64,000 nucleotides of DNA, taken from assembly GCA_024742275.1 (NCBI GenBank), contig JANSYS010000004.1, positions 1-64,000 on the forward strand, given 5' to 3'. Within the stretch, counting starts at the first letter, position 1. Every line of letters begins with the position of its first letter. This DNA comes from Alphaproteobacteria bacterium. GTDB lineage: Bacteria; Pseudomonadota; Alphaproteobacteria; Thalassobaculales; Thalassobaculaceae. The notes under the pieces were generated by a model. The model saw only the letters and a program-made list of their open reading frames with translations, made no database searches and was not told the DNA's origin. The position numbers and the translations under genes were made by a program. Below are positions 8,065-16,008 of this stretch, one piece after another.

Positions 8065-10458
8065 GTGACCGTTCAGCACCCCTTGCGAAGCAACAGCCCT
8101 TATCCGTCGGAAAACGAGCACCGGCGGCGGTGGCGGAGCCTGGCAGCCGAAATCGCGGCCCGGGCGGATGACATCAGCGACGACCCGGCCCGCATCATGC
8201 CGCCGGACCGGGTCGGAGAATTGGAGGTAATCGGCTCCGGCATCGAGGCGGTCGGGTTCACCTCCGCCGACGAAAAACGGATCCGCGACGCAGACAAGGT
8301 CCTCTACTGCGTCGCGGATCCGGCGACCAAGGTCTGGTTGAACAGGCTGCGGCCGGATGCGCTCGATCTCTACGTGCTCTACGACGACGCCAAGGCCCGC
8401 TACATCACCTACATGCAGATGACCGAGGCGATGCTGCATTACGTGCGCCAGGGTCAGACCGTCGCGGCCGTGTTCTACGGACATCCGGGCATCTTCGTCC
8501 TCTCGACCCACCGGGCGATCAAGATCGCCCGCCGCGAGGGGCACCGCGCGACCATGCGCCCGGCCGTGAGCGCCCTCGACACGCTGTGCGCCGATCTTGG
8601 TGTCGATCCCAGCCAGCCCGGCATGGTCATGTACGAGGCCAGCGACATGCTGATCCGCCGCCGCCGTCCGGATACCGGGTTGCACCTGGTGTTGTGGCAG
8701 GTCGGGTTGATCGGCGAACTCGGCTACCGCCGCCAGGGCTACATCAACGCCAATTTCGGCGTTCTCCTGGACTACCTGGAAGACCTCTATGGCGCCGATC
8801 AGACGGTGGTGAACTATGTCGGCTCGCGCTATCCCGGCGTGGAGCCGCAGATCGACCGCCAGACGATCGCCTCCCTGCGCGACCCGCAGGCGCAGGCGCG
8901 CGTCACCGGCATATCCACCTTCTATCTGCCGCCGCGCACGGTCGCCGAGTCCGATGCGGGCATGCTGGAGCGTCTCGGTCTGATCCGGCCGGATCAGCTT
9001 CTGCGGACCCCGGACCAGCCGCTGCGGGTCATCGACCGATATGCGGCGCGCGAGCGCAAGGCGTTCGAGGACTTCGCGCGGTTCGATGTGCCCCGGACCT
9101 ATCAGTGGCAGCGGGAAAGCGAGGCCGCCGACTTCATCCTGGCCTTGCGCGACGACCGGGCGTTCCGCGACCTGTACCGCAGCAACCCGGCCGCAGCCGT
9201 CGCCGCCTATCCAGGGCCGCTCGATGCCGTCAGTCGACGGCTTATGGCCCGCGGCGATCCCGGCGCGATCCAACTGGCGGCGAAGGAGAGCAGACGCTCC
9301 TGCTGTCCGTCGAACCGGGCTTTCTTCACCTATTTGTTGGCCCGCAAGTCGGAGACGGCGGATCTCGGCCGGCTGTCGGACCTGCCCCCGGAGAACCGTC
9401 TCAGGGCCGCGGAAACCTGGGTCGGAAAGCGTGGAATGTCCGTCGACTGGCCGAACCTGAGTGAGGACTGGGCGCTGTATCTGCGCCAGGAACTCACTCC
9501 GTGGGGCGGTTTCTACCTCTGTCGCATGCAGGAGAGGTCCATTGTCATCCATGCCCGACCGGGTGGAGCGGGCGACAGGATCGTTTTGGATGGTCAGCGT
9601 CTTCGTGGCGCGCGCCTGCTGAACGGCGTCATCCTTTGGGAGCAGGCCGACGGCAACGCTACATCGGGCCGGCTGCAGACCGATCTCCTGAGCGTCGGTA
9701 CCCGGCGTCTTGTGGGCACCGTCTGGGCCGATGGTGAGCAGCCGTCGGTGGGGGCGCCCCTCCGTCTCTACGAGACCCGTCTGAAGCCGACCCCACCGCT
9801 CAGCGTCTTCGCAGGGGCATATGGTTCGGCGGATCTTCTGCCATCCTTTGAGGCCGGGGGGGCGGAGATGCGTCTTTGGCGGGACGGCAGCCCGGTGCCC
9901 GATGCCGTGGCGGTGAGCAACCGCCATCTGGTGGCGGGCGTCTTGCGCGTGCCGCTGTCCCAACTGCAAATCGACGACCTGCGGCACGTTCATGGCCGGT
10001 TCGCCCTGCGGATGGTTTCGGGCGACGATGCGAGCGTGCGGCCGCTGGACTTCACTGCCGCCGGACTGAGCTTGGCCGGGCATTCTCTGGACGCAGAGAT
10101 CCGGGACGGCGCGTTGATCTGGTCCGCTGGACCGGCGGGTGCGCGTTCGGGTGACCTGCGGTTCCTGGTGGATCCGATCACACTTTGTCCGCTGGCGTAT
10201 GGCAGCGCGCGGACCGCCGGCGGCCGTACCGTTCACCTGCGCGGCTACCGTCCGCCGACCGACGTCGAGCGATCGCGGCTCGCGGCGGCTTCGAGGATGG
10301 GGGTGCCGACCTGGGCCTGGCCGCACCTGCTCCGGGTCCAGCTCGACGCGGCCGCAAAGGGCGGACTGTTTCTCTGGCACGGATGGGATCGGGCGGCTGT
10401 CAACCAACGCCGCATCGGTCGCCTGCTCGACGCCCTGCGCGAGCACGTTCCGCTATGA
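8065..10458 (+). CDS. borosin-type peptide alpha-N-methyltransferase with fused precursor-like and beta-rich domains
   Basis: A 797-residue protein starting at GTG 8065. Residues about 50-320 are a tetrapyrrole-methylase-fold SAM methyltransferase of the borosin kind: GSGIEAVG (57-64), YCVADP (81-86), GHPGIFV (139-145). Tyr106, Arg112, Tyr116 and Tyr138 have exactly the spacing of the OphMA catalytic residues Y66, R72, Y76 and Y98. Residues about 354-410 (LALRDDRAFRDLYRSNPAAA and following) resemble the small LigA-like helical domain of split-borosin precursors. Residues 410-797 are beta-rich with two related modules near 505-538 and 661-700. Known bacterial enzymes lack such an extension, and fungal fused enzymes carry only a short core peptide. 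The 4-base overlap with the oxygenase gene implies coupled translation. Methyltransferase class is confident; substrate unknown. Confidence 0.8.
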   Translation: MTVQHPLRSNSPYPSENEHRRRWRSLAAEIAARADDISDDPARIMPPDRVGELEVIGSGIEAVGFTSADEKRIRDADKVLYCVADPATKVWLNRLRPDALDLYVLYDDAKARYITYMQMTEAMLHYVRQGQTVAAVFYGHPGIFVLSTHRAIKIARREGHRATMRPAVSALDTLCADLGVDPSQPGMVMYEASDMLIRRRRPDTGLHLVLWQVGLIGELGYRRQGYINANFGVLLDYLEDLYGADQTVVNYVGSRYPGVEPQIDRQTIASLRDPQAQARVTGISTFYLPPRTVAESDAGMLERLGLIRPDQLLRTPDQPLRVIDRYAARERKAFEDFARFDVPRTYQWQRESEAADFILALRDDRAFRDLYRSNPAAAVAAYPGPLDAVSRRLMARGDPGAIQLAAKESRRSCCPSNRAFFTYLLARKSETADLGRLSDLPPENRLRAAETWVGKRGMSVDWPNLSEDWALYLRQELTPWGGFYLCRMQERSIVIHARPGGAGDRIVLDGQRLRGARLLNGVILWEQADGNATSGRLQTDLLSVGTRRLVGTVWADGEQPSVGAPLRLYETRLKPTPPLSVFAGAYGSADLLPSFEAGGAEMRLWRDGSPVPDAVAVSNRHLVAGVLRVPLSQLQIDDLRHVHGRFALRMVSGDDASVRPLDFTAAGLSLAGHSLDAEIRDGALIWSAGPAGARSGDLRFLVDPITLCPLAYGSARTAGGRTVHLRGYRPPTDVERSRLAAASRMGVPTWAWPHLLRVQLDAAAKGGLFLWHGWDRAAVNQRRIGRLLDALREHVPL

Positions 10459-11231
10459 AGGGGAGTCTTGGCCTGACCCCGACGCCGAGTGCTGATCCAT
10501 CGCGGGTCGACCGGGCGTGGCTCGCCCGGGAGGCGGGTCCCGTCCCCCGGGCGCCCTGGGTCCTGCTCGACTACGACACAAGGCGTTGGCCGTTCGCGGC
10601 CATCCTCAGTCGCGACGTCTATAGGATCCGCAGGTTGGATCGGCTCCACGTCCATCTGGGCGAGCACAAGCGTCGCCGAGGCGAACGGCGGGTCCATCCG
10701 ACGGCGCGCGACAACGTCATCGTTGCGAACATGATGGCGGAGCAGGGGCCGGAGGCGGATTTCTGGCGTCTGTATCACGGTTTCATGCTGCGTGTGCTGG
10801 CGCCGCTGGTCGGCCGGGGCATCAGCTACACTCAGACGCCGAAGCTTCGCATTCATCTCGCCGGTACCCGCAGCGTCAGTTCCTTCCACCACGACATCTG
10901 CGTCACCAAACGGATCGACCAGATCAATTTTTGGATGCCATTCTGCGACGTGGCGGACGAAACGGCGCTGTGGCTGGAGAGCGACTACGGCGCGTGCGAT
11001 TTCCGGCCCGTCCCGGTCCGATACGGGCAGGTCCTGATCTTCGACGGCGGCTACCTGGGCCATGGGTCCGTGGAGAACCAATCCGACCGGACCCGGGTCA
11101 GCCTCGACATGCGGTTTTCCTACAAGCGTTCAGCCACCCGGGCCGAGGGCGTGGCTCTTCTGAACCATCTCGCCGGCGTGCTCGGTTCCGCGCCGGACCC
11201 GCAAATCTGCGCGAGCGAGGAGGATGCGTGA
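10455..11231 (+). CDS. StrG-like 2-oxoglutarate/Fe(II)-dependent oxygenase
   Basis: A 258-residue protein starting at ATG 10455 in an ATGA overlap with the methyltransferase gene. The double-stranded beta-helix signature is visible: the HxD iron motif at His145-Asp147 (VSSFHHDICV), the distal His203 (GGYLGHGSVEN) and Arg214, which would bind 2-oxoglutarate. The flanking segments TPKLRIHLAGTRSVSSFHHD and INFWMPFCDV are those of the streptomycin-cluster StrG family. It probably hydroxylates or otherwise oxidises a product or partner of the neighbouring proteins. That role is inferred from the operon only. Confidence 0.75.
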   Translation: MKGSLGLTPTPSADPSRVDRAWLAREAGPVPRAPWVLLDYDTRRWPFAAILSRDVYRIRRLDRLHVHLGEHKRRRGERRVHPTARDNVIVANMMAEQGPEADFWRLYHGFMLRVLAPLVGRGISYTQTPKLRIHLAGTRSVSSFHHDICVTKRIDQINFWMPFCDVADETALWLESDYGACDFRPVPVRYGQVLIFDGGYLGHGSVENQSDRTRVSLDMRFSYKRSATRAEGVALLNHLAGVLGSAPDPQICASEEDA

Positions 11232-12409
11232 TGCAACCCGACACGACAGACGTTCACACTCTCATCTCAACAACGGCCAAGATATCCACCGCACCTCCGC
11301 GAAGCGCCCTGGTCACCCGCTACGGACCGGACGGCAACGGCGTGGCCGGGACGGGAACGGCGACCTATGGACCGGCCACCGGCGGCGGATCGACCGTGCG
11401 GTACGAGGCGGCGGAGTCCGGTGGGCAGGTGCGCTCGCGAACGTCGATCGCGCTTGACGACGGGGGGCGCGTTCGGTCGGCTCAGAGCGATCTACTCGAC
11501 ATCCAGGGGCAGGTGACCCGAAAGGTCTCGGGCGACTACTCCCGGCTGTCGATGAACGTGGCCGGACTGCCGAGCGACGGTTCCGTCTTGATCCGGACCA
11601 CGGATAAGGACGGGAAACCCCTGCATCACACCGAGATGGCCTACGCCGGAGAGGCGCTCGCAGGTCTCACACAGGCCAGCTACGACCCGGCCTCCAGCGC
11701 ACTGACCGCGACGCTCGCGGTCGACTATGGGGGCGCCAAGTGCTTGGGGACCAGACTGGTGGGCGGGACGCTTGACTTGACGCGCAGCCGGGCGGACGGC
11801 TCGGTCGCCAGCAAGACCGCCTCTCATCTGAACGAGTACGGCGTTCCGGACATGGTCGAGACGGCGACCTATGGCCGAGACGGCAAAACGGTGACCGAGC
11901 GGCTTACCTCGAACTACGGCGCCGTCACCTTCGACCCTTTACGCAAGGTGAAAGGCGGCGGTCTGGTGGTCGCGGCCGCCGATCCGAGTGGCAGCGTTCT
12001 TGGCCGGACGCTGTTCCAGTACGCCAACGGCAAGGTCAAGCGGATCTCTCGCATAGCGCCGGGCGCGCTGCTCGATCTCGCAAGCGTCTCCCCGTATCCG
12101 GCCGACGCCACGACGGGGCCGCTGCGCCCCGCAAGCGTTCCGGACAAGACCGTAGAGGCAAAGCGCCCGGACGGCAGCCTGTTGGAGCGCTCCGAGTACT
12201 GGGCGATTGCGGACGGGACCGGCCGGAAGCTGCCGCGCAGAACCGTCGTCACCGTATTCGCGCCGGATGGCCGAACGGTCGTTCGGCAAACCGATGTGGA
12301 CTTCAGCGGGGTGACGTTCGCCGACGGCGGCGTGCCGCGGGGCGGTGCGGTCGTCGCGACCAAGTTCGAAGGCGGCATCCGAACCAGCATCACACACGTG
12401 ACCTACTGA
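11231..12409 (+). CDS. repeat-rich beta protein of unknown function
   Basis: A 392-residue protein. The start ATG 11231 overlaps the preceding TGA by one base (TGATG). It is built of roughly 50-60-residue imperfect repeats with the pattern DG-(x)n-T-x-Y-x-G-V-x-F or D-x-D-G-K-x-L-x-x-T-x-x-x-Y (for example TTDKDGKPLHHTEMAY, YGRDGKTVTERLTSNYGAV). These are reminiscent of RHS/YD-type beta repeats but without a recognisable toxin or protease domain. No signal peptide and no membrane segment. It ends in SITHVTY. Its place between the oxygenase and the last gene suggests a scaffold or substrate role. I do not recognise the family. Confidence 0.75.
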   Translation: MQPDTTDVHTLISTTAKISTAPPRSALVTRYGPDGNGVAGTGTATYGPATGGGSTVRYEAAESGGQVRSRTSIALDDGGRVRSAQSDLLDIQGQVTRKVSGDYSRLSMNVAGLPSDGSVLIRTTDKDGKPLHHTEMAYAGEALAGLTQASYDPASSALTATLAVDYGGAKCLGTRLVGGTLDLTRSRADGSVASKTASHLNEYGVPDMVETATYGRDGKTVTERLTSNYGAVTFDPLRKVKGGGLVVAAADPSGSVLGRTLFQYANGKVKRISRIAPGALLDLASVSPYPADATTGPLRPASVPDKTVEAKRPDGSLLERSEYWAIADGTGRKLPRRTVVTVFAPDGRTVVRQTDVDFSGVTFADGGVPRGGAVVATKFEGGIRTSITHVTY

Positions 12410-12436
12410 CCAATGCTTTTGGAAAGGAGATATCCG

Positions 12437-14113
12437 ATGGCGATCGACAAGAACTGCAAGGTGACCAACAACGCGGGAGTCGCGGCGGTCGCGCTCAACG
12501 CGTTCAATTCCTCGACCAATGTCGCGAGCAACTCGCCCAAGCAGGGCTACATGCAACAGCTCAAGCTGCTCAAATCCGGAAGCAAGTCAACGATCGCCAA
12601 TGGCGCGACCGCGACCCTTGTGCTCGACGAGACCTATGTCGACTCAACCGGGGCGACGCAGCCCTGCTACATCTACGATCTGCTCTTCTCGAAACCGGAC
12701 TCGCTGTTCCCGGTGGCCGTTCAGTCGGAAGTGCTGGACTTCGCAAAACAGAGCTATCCGTCAATCAGTCTCACGTCGGCGCAGAACGCCAACATGGCCA
12801 AGGCCCTGACCTTTTGCCAGAACATCATGACCTCGCCGACCTCGAAAATGGCGGTGGCGTTTCAAGCGGCCATGACGAACGCTCTCAAGGAGGGCAGCGT
12901 CGCCAAGATCGATGCCGCAATGGCCACCTTCTGGCAACAGTATCCGGCCTTCGCCGGACTGGACTTTCCGAGCTACGTGGCGGCGAGCACCTACTTGCGC
13001 GCCTTCGCCTATCTCTGGGGCATGAACGACAAGGGCGAGCCCGGCCAGACGTACTACGTCTACACCTCTTCCGCGGGCGGCGGATCATCGTCAGGCGGCG
13101 TCACGAACACCGGGAAAATCATCTTCTCCAAGAAAGCCAACGCGCCGTCACCGGCAGACCCGACCGATCCGAACAGCGGATTCGACATCACCTACACGCC
13201 GACATCCGGCCCGTCGACGAGTCTCACCTTCGACAACGGCCAGCTGATCGACGGAGCCGGCGCGATCGCTCTGAACGGTGGTTTCGGCTACAAGGCGACC
13301 TTCACCAACCAAACCGGTGACACCACGGTCTGGCCGATCTTCAGCGGGACGGTCGTGAACCTCAAGGCGATGGCGATCCCACTGGCGCCCGAGAGCGGTT
13401 GGGACAAGTTCTGGTCCGGCCTCTCGTTCGAGAAGCTGCTCGACTACTTCCTCAAGGTGATGGGCGTTTGGATGGCGCTCGATTTCCTCAAGCAGAAGCT
13501 CACCGCCAAGGAAAAAAAGCTGGCCGACGACGAGGCCAACAAAAACGAAGGCAAGGAACCCGACAAGCAACAGCAGGAGGAAGCCGACGAGGCAGCGGAC
13601 AAAGTCGGCGATGCGGCGCAGAAGGAAAATCAGGATCTCGCCGACCGGGCCGCGCCCGGCGACGATATCAAGGTCGCCAGCAACCAGCAGGAATTCGACG
13701 ACGCGGTCGAGAATGTTCGAGGCGAGGGGTCGGCAGCCTACAAGAATGTCGCCGAGGACAATCTCAAGGGCGGTATCGACAGCGCCAACAAGCAGATCGA
13801 GGATCTTGCCGAGATCGAAGTCACGCCGGCACTCGAGGAGGCCGGTACCAATCTGGAGAAGGCCCAGACAAGTTTGGAATCCGGGGACTTGTCCTCCGCC
13901 GGCGACAGTCTGGGCAGCGTGAACGAGGCACTCCCGAAGATCGTCGAGGACATGGGGAGTTCGGTAAGCGAGGAACTCAAGGAACAGGTCTCGGACGCGG
14001 TCGAGGTTCAGGAGCAGGCGAAGGACATCTCTGAGGAAACCGACGAAAATTCCGAAGAGTCCGCGTCCGGCGATGAGGAACCGTTCGAGGACTCCACCGT
14101 TCCGCTCGACTAG
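12437..14113 (+). CDS. uncharacterised protein, paralogue of the first operon gene
   Basis: A 558-residue protein starting at ATG 12437 behind AAAGGAG. Domains: a beta-rich N-terminal region (1-110, with LFPVAVQSEVLDFA), a helical segment, then TYYVYTSSAGGGSSSG, a second beta region (YTPTSGPSTSLTFDNGQL, about 253-270), one hydrophobic helix (about 334-352, LDYFLKVMGVWMALDFLK) and a long Lys/Glu/Asp/Gln-rich coiled-coil-like tail (355-558). The same order of motifs (FPVxA, YYxY-ASS, GKI, YTP, LxF) appears in the protein at 6243-8054, so the two are paralogues with different C-terminal modules. No known family recognised; it is the last gene before a terminator-like hairpin. Confidence 0.75.
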   Translation: MAIDKNCKVTNNAGVAAVALNAFNSSTNVASNSPKQGYMQQLKLLKSGSKSTIANGATATLVLDETYVDSTGATQPCYIYDLLFSKPDSLFPVAVQSEVLDFAKQSYPSISLTSAQNANMAKALTFCQNIMTSPTSKMAVAFQAAMTNALKEGSVAKIDAAMATFWQQYPAFAGLDFPSYVAASTYLRAFAYLWGMNDKGEPGQTYYVYTSSAGGGSSSGGVTNTGKIIFSKKANAPSPADPTDPNSGFDITYTPTSGPSTSLTFDNGQLIDGAGAIALNGGFGYKATFTNQTGDTTVWPIFSGTVVNLKAMAIPLAPESGWDKFWSGLSFEKLLDYFLKVMGVWMALDFLKQKLTAKEKKLADDEANKNEGKEPDKQQQEEADEAADKVGDAAQKENQDLADRAAPGDDIKVASNQQEFDDAVENVRGEGSAAYKNVAEDNLKGGIDSANKQIEDLAEIEVTPALEEAGTNLEKAQTSLESGDLSSAGDSLGSVNEALPKIVEDMGSSVSEELKEQVSDAVEVQEQAKDISEETDENSEESASGDEEPFEDSTVPLD

Positions 14114-14160
14114 GCGACTGAAACCTTCGCAGCCGGTCCGTCACCGGGCCTGAAGCACCG

Positions 14161-14196
14161 ATAGCGCGGCAGATCGGTTCGTCGACGCCGCGCTAT
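14161..14196 (+). terminator. stem-loop after the borosin-like operon
   Basis: ATAGCGCGGC (14161-14170) pairs perfectly with GCCGCGCTAT (14187-14196) across a 16-base loop, 48 bases past the stop of the last operon gene. The U-tract is weak (ttcccc), so termination efficiency is uncertain. Confidence 0.55.
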
Positions 14197-14337
14197 TCCC
14201 CCTGCGGAGCCCCGTATGCCCGCGGCAACGGCGCAGTGCCGGTAGAGGATCCCGGCCGCCTTTCCCTACCCTGCGGTCGTCGACGCAGCAGAAGCAGGGA
14301 CCATGACGGCCGGTTGACACTGGCGCCTAAGGAGAAC

Positions 14338-14360
14338 GCCCGCCGCTTAGGACGGCGGGC
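14338..14360 (-). terminator. terminator hairpin of the cytochrome c gene
   Basis: GCCCGCCG (14338-14345) and CGGCGGGC (14353-14360) form a perfect 8-bp stem with a 7-base loop, 9 bases beyond the stop of the leftward cytochrome c gene. It is very GC-rich but has no T-run on the relevant side. Confidence 0.5.
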
Positions 14361-14368
14361 AGGGCCGC

Positions 14369-14800
14369 CTACTTGCCTTCTTTTTCGCCCAGGAAGTACG
14401 GCTTGAGATAGGCGAGGATGTCCTCGGCTTCCTTCTCGTTCTTCAAACCGGGGAACACCATCTTGGTGCGCGCCTTATCCTTACCGATGACGCTGCCGAT
14501 ATATTCGTTCGGAGCGACGATGTACTGCTTGAAGTTGTCTTCGTTCCACGGGTTGATCACCTCGCCTGCCGCGACCAAGTCGTCGGAGTGCGCGAATCCC
14601 GGGAACGCGCCAGCCTTCCGCTCGAACAGTCCGAACAGGGACGGCCCGACACGGCGCTTGCCTTCCGCCAGGACGTGGCATGCGCGGCACTTGTTGTAGA
14701 GCTTCTCGCCGGCGGCGGCGTCGCCTTCGGCGGCGGCCGGCGTGGCCAGCGACAGGGTCATCAGGATCGCTCCCGTCACGGCGATAGCGCGCATTGTCAT
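14369..14800 (-). CDS. soluble class I cytochrome c (cytochrome c2-like)
   Basis: A 143-residue periplasmic protein. An N-terminal signal peptide (about residues 1-24, AITGAILMTLSLATPAAA-like, cleaved after AAA) precedes a single heme motif CRACH (about 38-42). The distal Met is in TKMVFPGL near residue 113. The fold and the GPSLFG segment match cytochrome c2/mitochondrial-type cytochromes c. Being next to bchI it is a candidate electron carrier between the bc1 complex and the PufC/reaction centre. It is transcribed away from the bch genes and shares their upstream region, which contains a PpsR site. Confidence 0.85.
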   Translation of the reverse strand: MTMRAIAVTGAILMTLSLATPAAAEGDAAAGEKLYNKCRACHVLAEGKRRVGPSLFGLFERKAGAFPGFAHSDDLVAAGEVINPWNEDNFKQYIVAPNEYIGSVIGKDKARTKMVFPGLKNEKEAEDILAYLKPYFLGEKEGK

Positions 14801-14950
14801 TCAATCCTCCAGAGTTTCTGATTTCGCAAAGACTGTGTTTCGTCGTCTTTGGGTTTCAAGCCTATGCAGCAAAAAGATTTAACGTGTCTCGGACGGCTTG
14901 GGGTCTTCAACCGGGTACGGCCCTTGGTAGTCTGCTATCCGGCTTGTCAG

Positions 14951-14968
14951 TGTCAACCTGAAGAGACA
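14951..14968. promoter_or_regulatory. PpsR/CrtJ binding site upstream of bchI
   Basis: TGTCAACCTGAAGAGACA fits TGT-N12-ACA with the extended tgtcA...gaca arms. It ends 12 bases before the bchI start and lies in the divergent promoter region with the cytochrome c gene, so it could act on both. Confidence 0.75.
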
Positions 14969-14979
14969 TCATCAGTGTA

Positions 14980-16008
14980 ATGGTATCGGTTTATCCATTT
15001 TCGGCAATCGTCGGCCAGGAGGAGATGCGCCTCGGGCTGACCCTCGCCTCGATCGACCCGAGCATTGGCGGCGTGCTGATCCTCGGCGACCGCGGAACGG
15101 GCAAATCGACCGCGGTCCGCGCATTGGCCCACCTTCTGCCGACCATGAAGGTTGTCCGGTCCTGCCGCTTCAACTGCGATCCATCGGCGCCGGTGCAGGA
15201 GTGTCTCTCCGGATGCGGGCTTTCGGGAACGAGCGGTGCATCCAAGTCGGATACGGTGCCGATTCCCGTCGTCGATCTGCCTTTGGGCGCGACGGAGGAT
15301 CGCGTGGTCGGCGCTCTGGATCTGGAGATCGCCCTGAGTCGTGGCGAGAAGCGTTTCGAGCCAGGGTTGTTGGCGCGTGCGCACCGTGGGTTCCTCTATA
15401 TCGATGAAGTCAACCTCTTGGAGGATCACCTGGTCGACCTGTTGCTCGACGTGGCCGCGTCGGGCGAGAACGTGGTCGAGCGCGAAGGGTTGAGTGTCCG
15501 GCATCCCGCACGGTTCGTTCTCGTCGGCAGCGGCAATCCGGAGGAGGGAGAGCTGCGACCGCAGTTGCTCGACCGGTTCGGTTTGTCGGTCGAGGTATCG
15601 ACGCCGACCAATATTCGGGACAGGGTCGAGGTGGTTCGGCGCCGGGAGGCGTTCGAACGCGATCGAGACGGGTTCCTCGCGACTTGGGCCTCGAAGGAGG
15701 CTGCCCTTCGACGCAAGATCGTCCGGGCACGGAAAGCGCTCGGCTCGGTGGAGGTCGGCGAACAGGTTTTGGAGAAAGCGGCTGAAATCTGTCTGGCGCT
15801 TGGGACCGACGGCCTGCGCGGCGAGTTGATCCTCGTGCGCGCGGCACGGGCGCTCGCCGCTCTCGAAGGAAAGTCTTCGGTCGCGAACACGCATCTCCGT
15901 CGGGTTGCCCCAACGGCACTGCGCCACCGTCTGCGCCGGGATCCGCTGGACGACGTCGGCGCCACCTCCCGGGTCGAACGGGCTCTAGACGCCTGTTTCG
16001 CGACGTGA
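14980..16008 (+). CDS. bchI: magnesium chelatase ATPase subunit I
   Basis: A 342-residue AAA+ ATPase that, with BchD and BchH, inserts Mg2+ into protoporphyrin IX. The N-terminal signature is [12 protein letters not shown]. Walker A is GDRGTGKS (about 36-43), Walker [12 protein letters not shown] (about 131-141), and the sensor/arginine region is [15 protein letters not shown]. Length is normal for BchI (about 340-350). It begins bchI-bchD-bchO, with a 4-base overlap into bchD. A PpsR site sits just upstream. Confidence 0.97.
   Translation: MVSVYPFSAIVGQEEMRLGLTLASIDPSIGGVLILGDRGTGKSTAVRALAHLLPTMKVVRSCRFNCDPSAPVQECLSGCGLSGTSGASKSDTVPIPVVDLPLGATEDRVVGALDLEIALSRGEKRFEPGLLARAHRGFLYIDEVNLLEDHLVDLLLDVAASGENVVEREGLSVRHPARFVLVGSGNPEEGELRPQLLDRFGLSVEVSTPTNIRDRVEVVRRREAFERDRDGFLATWASKEAALRRKIVRARKALGSVEVGEQVLEKAAEICLALGTDGLRGELILVRAARALAALEGKSSVANTHLRRVAPTALRHRLRRDPLDDVGATSRVERALDACFAT

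Noticed and set aside
8044..10446. Long open frame (about 800 codons) on the minus strand across the borosin-type methyltransferase gene
   Set aside because: It is antisense to a gene with clear catalytic motifs; its translation is rich in Arg, Gly, His and Asp with no domain pattern, as expected from a high-GC shadow frame.
14218..14247. Nine-codon frame after the borosin-like operon as a hidden precursor peptide
   Set aside because: It starts at an ATG without a ribosome binding site, lies beyond the terminator-like hairpin and has no hydrophobic core sequence.
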